From Mycolicibacterium rhodesiae NBB3 (GTDB lineage Bacteria; Actinomycetota; Actinomycetes; Mycobacteriales; Mycobacteriaceae): a stretch of DNA of 64,000 nucleotides. Below the pieces are notes generated by a model. It did not search any database. It saw only the letters and a list, made by a program, of their open reading frames with translations, and was not told where the DNA came from. Positions within the stretch are counted from its first letter, which is position 1; every line of letters starts with the position of its first letter. The position numbers and the translations under genes are program-made. Positions 59,613 to 64,000 of the stretch are shown one piece after another. The stretch covers positions 5,704,001 to 5,768,000 of the forward strand of contig NC_016604.1 in assembly GCF_000230895.2 (NCBI RefSeq), read 5' to 3'.

Positions 59613-61028
59613 ATGACGCACTTCGATATCGCGATCATAGGTACCGGTTCCGGTAACTCCATCCTCGACGAACGGTACGAGGACAAGCGGGTGGCCATTT
59701 GCGAGCAGAGTGTGTTCGGCGGAACCTGTCTCAACGTCGGCTGTATCCCCACGAAGATGTTCGTCTACTCGGCCGGGGTCGCTCAACAGGTAAGGGAGTC
59801 ATCGCAATACGGCATCGACGCCCACATCGACAACATCCGCTTTCCTGACATCGTCTCGCGTGTGTTCGGTCGCATCGACCCGATCGCCGCCGGTGGCGAG
59901 AACTACCGACGCTCGTCGCCCAATGTGGAGGTGTTCGGCAGCCATACGCGCTTCGCGCCGACGAAAGCCGACGGACGCTACGCATTTCGCACCGACGACG
60001 GCGACGAATTCACCGCCGACCAGGTGGTGATCGCGGCGGGTTCGAGGGCCGTCGCCCCGGAGGCGGTCACGGCGTGCGGCGTGGACTATCACACCAGCGA
60101 CACCATCATGCGTATCTCCGACGTGCCGGAGCATCTGGTCATCATCGGCGGTGGTTTCATCGCTTGCGAGTTCGCGCACATCTTCTCGGCTCTCGGCAGT
60201 CATGTGACGCTACTGATCCGCGGCAGCACGCTGCTGCGCGGCCACGATGACGACATCGCCATGCGCTTCACGGACATCGCGTCGAGGAAGTGGGAGATCC
60301 GCAGCCACCACGAGCTGGCCGACGCGCACAACGTCGGCGACGGTGTCGAGATCACGTGCAAGGACGGGACGAAGGTGCGGGGCGACGCGTTGCTGGTGGC
60401 CACCGGCCGTGTCCCCAACGGGGATCTGCTCGACGCCGAGAACGCCGGAGTGAAGGTCAACGCGAACGGGCAGGTCGTGGTCGACGAGTTCCAACGCACC
60501 AGCGCGCGTGGGGTGTTCGCACTCGGCGACGTGTCCTCGGACTATCAGCTCAAGCATGTGGCCAACCACGAGGCCCGGCGGGTGAAGCACAACCTCCTGC
60601 AGGACTGGGACGACACCGACGCGCTCATGCCGTCCGATCATCGCAACGTGCCGTCCGCAGTCTTCACCGACCCGCAGATCGCCAACGTCGGTCTGACCGA
60701 AAACGAAGCCCGGGCAAAGGGTTTCAAAATCAGGGTAAAGATCCAGGACTTCGGCGACGTCGCGTACGGATGGGCGATGGAGGACACCACGGGGATCGCG
60801 AAAATCATCGTCGACGACGACACCGGGCTGATCCTCGGCGCTCACATCATGGGACACCAGGCATCGTCACTGATCCAGCCGTTGATCCAGGCGATGAACT
60901 TCGACCTTCCGGCGCAGGATATGGCCCGCGGCCAGTACTGGATCCACCCCGCGCTGCCCGAGGTGATCGAGAACGCGCTGCTGGCACTGTGCGGGGAACC
61001 GCCCTGGCCCCCGTCCAAGAGGCACTAG
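59613..61028 (+). CDS. mtr: Mycothione reductase
   Basis: A 471-residue FAD disulfide reductase corresponding to Rv2855. The FAD loop IIGTGSGNS is near 8-16 and the redox-active pair is C39 and C44 in GGTCLNVGCIPTK; the NAD(P) domain (about 170-290) and the C-terminal dimer domain with HPALPEV (catalytic histidine near 450) are complete. It keeps mycothiol reduced with NADPH. ATG at 59613 follows AAGGGG. The last bases, CTAG, form the stop region shared with nicT on the other strand. Confidence 0.93.
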   Translation: MTHFDIAIIGTGSGNSILDERYEDKRVAICEQSVFGGTCLNVGCIPTKMFVYSAGVAQQVRESSQYGIDAHIDNIRFPDIVSRVFGRIDPIAAGGENYRRSSPNVEVFGSHTRFAPTKADGRYAFRTDDGDEFTADQVVIAAGSRAVAPEAVTACGVDYHTSDTIMRISDVPEHLVIIGGGFIACEFAHIFSALGSHVTLLIRGSTLLRGHDDDIAMRFTDIASRKWEIRSHHELADAHNVGDGVEITCKDGTKVRGDALLVATGRVPNGDLLDAENAGVKVNANGQVVVDEFQRTSARGVFALGDVSSDYQLKHVANHEARRVKHNLLQDWDDTDALMPSDHRNVPSAVFTDPQIANVGLTENEARAKGFKIRVKIQDFGDVAYGWAMEDTTGIAKIIVDDDTGLILGAHIMGHQASSLIQPLIQAMNFDLPAQDMARGQYWIHPALPEVIENALLALCGEPPWPPSKRH

Positions 61029-62122
61029 TCGACGGCAGGCGCCCAGCGATCCTCGACGTTCCCCAAGCGCCAGACGGCCAACGCGATCAGCCATGCCGCC
61101 AGGAAGAGTCCGACGATCATGAACCCGACGAATTCCAGGTCCAGCGATCCGACCGCGGCCAGCGGTCCTGACTCGAGGCCGAGGCGGTCGGCCACCAGGC
61201 CGGCGAGCACGATGACGCCGATCAGCAGCGCGACGACCACCGAGAGCACCGTCACGGTCAGGTTGTAGTACACCTTACGAATCGGTTTGAGGAACGCCCA
61301 GCCGTAGGCACGTGACATGAAGACGCCATCGGCGGCGTCGAACAAGCTCATTCCGGCGGCGAACAACACGGGTAGCACCAGGATCGCGTACCAGGGCAAC
61401 GTGAAGGCCGCAGTACCCGCGGCAAGCACGAGCAGCGCGACCTGCGTGGCGGTGTCGAAGCCCAATCCCATCAGCAGCCCGACCGGGTAGAGGTGCCACG
61501 GCTTGCTCACCCGCCGCATCACCCTGGCGAACAGCCGCGCGAGGAAGCCGCGCTGCTGGAGGAGCCGCTCGAGTTCGGCCTCGTCGAAGTCGCCGCTGCG
61601 CATGCGGCGGTAGACCTTGGCGATGCCGACGGCGGCGAACAGATTCGACAGTCCGATGAGGATCAGGAAGGTGCCTGCGACCAGCGAACCGATCAGGCCG
61701 AGGGTCTGCAACATCGGCGACCCCTCGTCCTGCACCGGTCCGACGACCGCGCGAACGCCGATCGCCAGCAGGAACGCCAGGCCGAACACCACGCTGGAGT
61801 GGCCGAGCGAGAACCAGAAACCCGCCGAGAGGGACCGTGTGCCCTCGCCGACGAGCTTCCGGGTGGTGTTGTCGATCACCGCGATGTGGTCGGCGTCGAA
61901 CGCGTGGCGCACCCCCAGCAGGTAGGCGGTGACGCCGAGTCCGACACCGAAGACGCCGGCCGATCCGAGGGTGATGTGTTGCGGCGCAACCCCGAAAACC
62001 AGCACGCCCCAACCGAAGAGATGCAGCGCGAGCACTACCGACGACATCGCGGCAATCGTTGTCCAATCGGTGCGATCGAACTTGGTGACTGCACGGCCTT
62101 CGGAGTGGGTCGCGACGCTCAT
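61025..62122 (-). CDS. nicT: NiCoT-family nickel/cobalt permease
   Basis: A 365-residue integral membrane transporter corresponding to Rv2856. The signature RHAFDADHI contains the essential H73-x4-D78-H79 metal site in helix 2; LGHSSVVFGLA and LGFDTATQVALLVLA are the other family motifs, in about eight helices. It imports nickel or cobalt, which would serve urease, hydrogenase or the nearby cobalamin enzymes. ATG at 62122 lies seven bases after -10 TAGGGT (62130-62135), indicating a leaderless mRNA. Confidence 0.92.
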   Translation of the reverse strand: MSVATHSEGRAVTKFDRTDWTTIAAMSSVVLALHLFGWGVLVFGVAPQHITLGSAGVFGVGLGVTAYLLGVRHAFDADHIAVIDNTTRKLVGEGTRSLSAGFWFSLGHSSVVFGLAFLLAIGVRAVVGPVQDEGSPMLQTLGLIGSLVAGTFLILIGLSNLFAAVGIAKVYRRMRSGDFDEAELERLLQQRGFLARLFARVMRRVSKPWHLYPVGLLMGLGFDTATQVALLVLAAGTAAFTLPWYAILVLPVLFAAGMSLFDAADGVFMSRAYGWAFLKPIRKVYYNLTVTVLSVVVALLIGVIVLAGLVADRLGLESGPLAAVGSLDLEFVGFMIVGLFLAAWLIALAVWRLGNVEDRWAPAVD

Positions 62123-62161
62123 TGGGGCAACCCTATTCACACATCCGCTCACCTGTCTAGC

Positions 62162-62175
62162 TGAACAGATGTTCA
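62162..62175. promoter_or_regulatory. ArsR/SmtB-like operator upstream of nicT
   Basis: TGAACA-ga-TGTTCA (62162-62175) is a perfect palindrome around a two-base centre, close to the 12-2-12 type operators of ArsR/SmtB metal sensors. It is flanked by CACACAT (62138-62144) and ATGTGTG (62075+100, i.e. 62175-62181), a second inverted pair. The palindrome lies about 40 bases upstream of the nicT start, over or near the expected -35. Confidence 0.5.
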
Positions 62176-62193
62176 TGTGTGGGTTTCAGGCGT

Positions 62194-63030
62194 CTAGGCC
62201 TTCTTGGCGGTGACCACGAGATACTCGGCCTCCCACCGTGCACGCCCGCCGTCCCCCCGGTTCGTACTGGTGAGGAATTCCAAGAAGGCGTTGTCGAGGG
62301 CCTCGACCTGGGTGGGTGCGTCGGCGTTGAACTTGTACGCCGCGATCGTCGGCCCGTAGTTGCGCTTCCAGTACTCGCGGAACTCCGTCGGTTCCTCGCA
62401 GTGGTCGAGCACGACGGTCCGGCGTTGCATCGTCAGGTCCGTGACGCGGTCGGAGAACAACTCGCGCACGTGGTCCTCCGAACCCCACAGCGGTGCCGGG
62501 CTGGCACCGGGCGGAGGCGGCGGGGCGTACGGCTTCATGGTCTTGAACAAGTTGCCGATGAATCCTTCGGGCGTCCAGTTGATCAACGCGATGGTCCCGC
62601 CTGGCCGGACCACGCGGATCAACTCGTCGGCGGCAGCCTGATGATGCGGTGCGAACATCACCCCGACGCAGGACATCGCGACGTCGAAGCCGTTGTCGGC
62701 GAACGGCAGCGCCTCGGCGTCCGCCTCCACCCATTCCAGCTCGACTCCTCGTTGCGCGGCGATGCGGCGGCCGGCGTCGAACAGTTCGGGGGTCAAGTCG
62801 CTTGCCGTGACGATCGCTCCGGCCTCCGCCGCGGGGATCGCGGCATTGCCGGAGCCGGCGGCGATGTCGAGAACCCGATCTCCGGGTCGTATTCCGGCGG
62901 CCCTCACCAGTTCGGGTCCCAGCGCGGGGATCAGCTCGGCGGCCACCGCTGGGTAGTCGCCCGACGCCCACAGCGCTCGGTGCTTGGCCTTGAGCTCACG
63001 GTCGAATTCTGATTTCACAATGCTGGTCAT
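62194..63030 (-). CDS. Class I SAM-dependent methyltransferase
   Basis: A 278-residue methyltransferase of the UbiE/Methyltransf_11 type. SAM motif I is VLDIAAGSGN (53-62), the acidic ribose-binding residue follows at TASDLT, and motif IV/V appear as FDVAMSCVGVMF and VVRPGGTIALINWT. Substrate unknown. ATG at 63030 follows GAAGGAGAAGG, a strong ribosome site. It sits alone between nicT and a small exported-protein gene. Confidence 0.85.
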   Translation of the reverse strand: MTSIVKSEFDRELKAKHRALWASGDYPAVAAELIPALGPELVRAAGIRPGDRVLDIAAGSGNAAIPAAEAGAIVTASDLTPELFDAGRRIAAQRGVELEWVEADAEALPFADNGFDVAMSCVGVMFAPHHQAAADELIRVVRPGGTIALINWTPEGFIGNLFKTMKPYAPPPPPGASPAPLWGSEDHVRELFSDRVTDLTMQRRTVVLDHCEEPTEFREYWKRNYGPTIAAYKFNADAPTQVEALDNAFLEFLTSTNRGDGGRARWEAEYLVVTAKKA

Positions 63031-63124
63031 AATTCCTTCTCCTTCAATGGTTTGTCGGTGAATCGGCGGTTGCGAAGGGTGCTGAACCAGGCGGGAAGAT
63101 GCGCGACCCGCCTAGTTCGGCGGC

Positions 63125-63394
63125 TTAGGTCACGGAGTGGCGCTGGAAATTCGCGCTGGCACGGGCGGCGTCCCTCATGTGCTCGCGCGCCGCCTTGGTG
63201 TCGCCTTGGTCTCGCGCCACGTTGGCCATGTGCATGCTGCTGTCGATCGCCTTGGCGATGTTTCGGCAGTTGGGGCTCTCAATCGGCCTGGCAGCGGCAG
63301 TGCCCGCGGTGAGTAGGGCGGCTGCCGGCGTCGCGAATGTCGCCGACAGCAGTCCGGCGGCGATCGCTCGTTTCAGCGTTGTGTGGTGTCCCAT
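63125..63394 (-). CDS. Small exported alanine-rich protein
   Basis: An 89-residue protein with a clear Sec signal (basic KR, hydrophobic AIAAGLLSATFATPAAALL, cleavage probably after AAA near residue 35) and a mature helical domain of about 53 residues (NIAKAIDSSMHMANVARDQ). One cysteine. Family not recognised. ATG at 63394 follows AAAGGAAAA. GC skew and codon use look ordinary. Confidence 0.6.
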   Translation of the reverse strand: MGHHTTLKRAIAAGLLSATFATPAAALLTAGTAAARPIESPNCRNIAKAIDSSMHMANVARDQGDTKAAREHMRDAARASANFQRHSVT

Positions 63395-63529
63395 CGGTTT
63401 TCCTTTGCTCGCTCGCCCACCGGCCTTTCCGGTGGGGTCTTGACGGGAGCAACCTTCGCGGTCACGGTTTCGGCAGCTGTTGGACGAAAATGAAATGGCC
63501 AGGTCAACGCCAGGAACGGCGGCTTGTTA

Positions 63530-64000
63530 CTAGGCCGTTTTCGACGTCCAGCGCACCAGACTCGTGCGAGCCCGCACCACCGCATCCGAGGGGCTCAGCG
63601 GATCTGATGGTGGGTCGCCCACCGCATCATGCGCCAGCGGCGAGAGCCTGCCGGCGGCGACGAGCGCGTGATGCAGGGCGGCGGCGTCGTCATGCGCGCC
63701 CATCCGAGCAAGGAAGCGCGCGACGTAGCGCACGTTGAGCCATTGCTGACTCCAATCGCCGACCCGGTCCCAATGGTCGAGCACTTCGATGAGGGCATAT
63801 GCCGCGCTCACCGGATCGCCGTGCACCGAGCGGGTGGCCGCCGCCTCCATCAGTGCGATGCCGTGCCACCAGAAGTTCTGCACCGACGCGGCCAGCTCGG
63901 CGGCGTCGTCGAACAATGCCAGCGCCCGGTCTGGATCCGACTTCTTGAGCACCAGACCCAGGGCATAGCGGCCCATGGACCGCGCCGTCGGGTTCGCCGT
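63530..64000 (-). CDS. C-terminal part of a large ATPase/LuxR-type or cyclase-type regulator (5' end beyond window)
   Basis: The last 156 codons of a gene that enters from the right edge. The visible part is helical with TPR-like packing (DPDRALALFDDAAELAASVQNFWWHGIALMEAAATRS split by context; AARLGAH-type repeats later). Such tails end the large AAA-type regulators with LuxR or adenylate-cyclase domains common in mycobacteria, for instance the Rv0386/Rv2488c group. The identity of the N-terminal domains cannot be read here. Confidence 0.55.
   Translation of the reverse strand, partial: TANPTARSMGRYALGLVLKKSDPDRALALFDDAAELAASVQNFWWHGIALMEAAATRSVHGDPVSAAYALIEVLDHWDRVGDWSQQWLNVRYVARFLARMGAHDDAAALHHALVAAGRLSPLAHDAVGDPPSDPLSPSDAVVRARTSLVRWTSKTA

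Overview
The window is a GC-rich chromosomal segment of a mycobacterium, most likely a rapid-growing Mycolicibacterium. Gene content and order follow the M. tuberculosis stretch from about Rv2745c to Rv2856: clgR-pgsA3-argA-ftsK, rnj-dapA-thyX, dfrA-thyA, dapB, aldR/ald, pepR-gpsI-lppU-rpsO-ribF-mntR, truB-pptT-pptH, echA, dinF-nrnA-rbfA-infB-nusA-rimP, proS, efpA, cysG-cobB-cobO-chelatase, mtr and nicT. The taxon is inferred from protein similarity and synteny recalled from memory; no search was run. I recognised 69 protein genes (two cut by the window edges). I saw no tRNA or rRNA gene, CRISPR array or insertion sequence.

Layout. 1-9 kb: stress regulator, phospholipid and arginine synthesis, DNA translocase, an SDR pair, RNase J, lysine/DAP synthesis and flavin thymidylate synthase. 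9-16.6 kb: a partly accessory stretch (DUF4193 protein, deaminase, AlkX-type glycosylase coupled to dfrA and thyA, hydrolases, a CitE-like lyase, a 13E12-type HNH protein). 16.6-31.6 kb: conserved core with dapB, alanine dehydrogenase and its regulator, a class A beta-lactamase, RNA decay and ribosome genes, FAD synthesis, a metal-dependent repressor, and the coupled pptH-pptT-truB operon. 31.7-38.5 kb: an accessory block in which a TetR regulator faces a sulfotransferase/AttH-like operon and precedes a CocE-type hydrolase, then DUF1802, DUF2277 and an enoyl-CoA hydratase. 38.5-49.6 kb: the translation/transcription-factor operon rimP-nusA-ylxR-infB-rbfA-nrnA-dinF, two small exported/ferritin-like genes, and proS. 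49.6-58.4 kb: two tandem EfpA-type efflux pumps, then a siroheme/cobalamin block. 58.4-64 kb: a lipase, mycothione reductase, a nickel/cobalt permease, a methyltransferase, a small exported protein and the end of a large regulator.

Regulatory reading. Many start codons have a TANNNT -10 hexamer ending 5-9 bases upstream, the geometry of leaderless mycobacterial mRNAs; this also helped settle several starts. At three junctions the stop codon of one gene forms the first three bases of the next gene's -10. Other sites read directly from sequence are a TetR-type palindrome at 34522-34539, a KstR-like palindrome at 31606-31625, an ArsR/SmtB-like palindrome before nicT at 62162-62175, TCGAAT repeats between aldR and ald, a stem in the rpsO leader, and a dispersed GCGATTTCGGTGC inverted repeat at gene ends.
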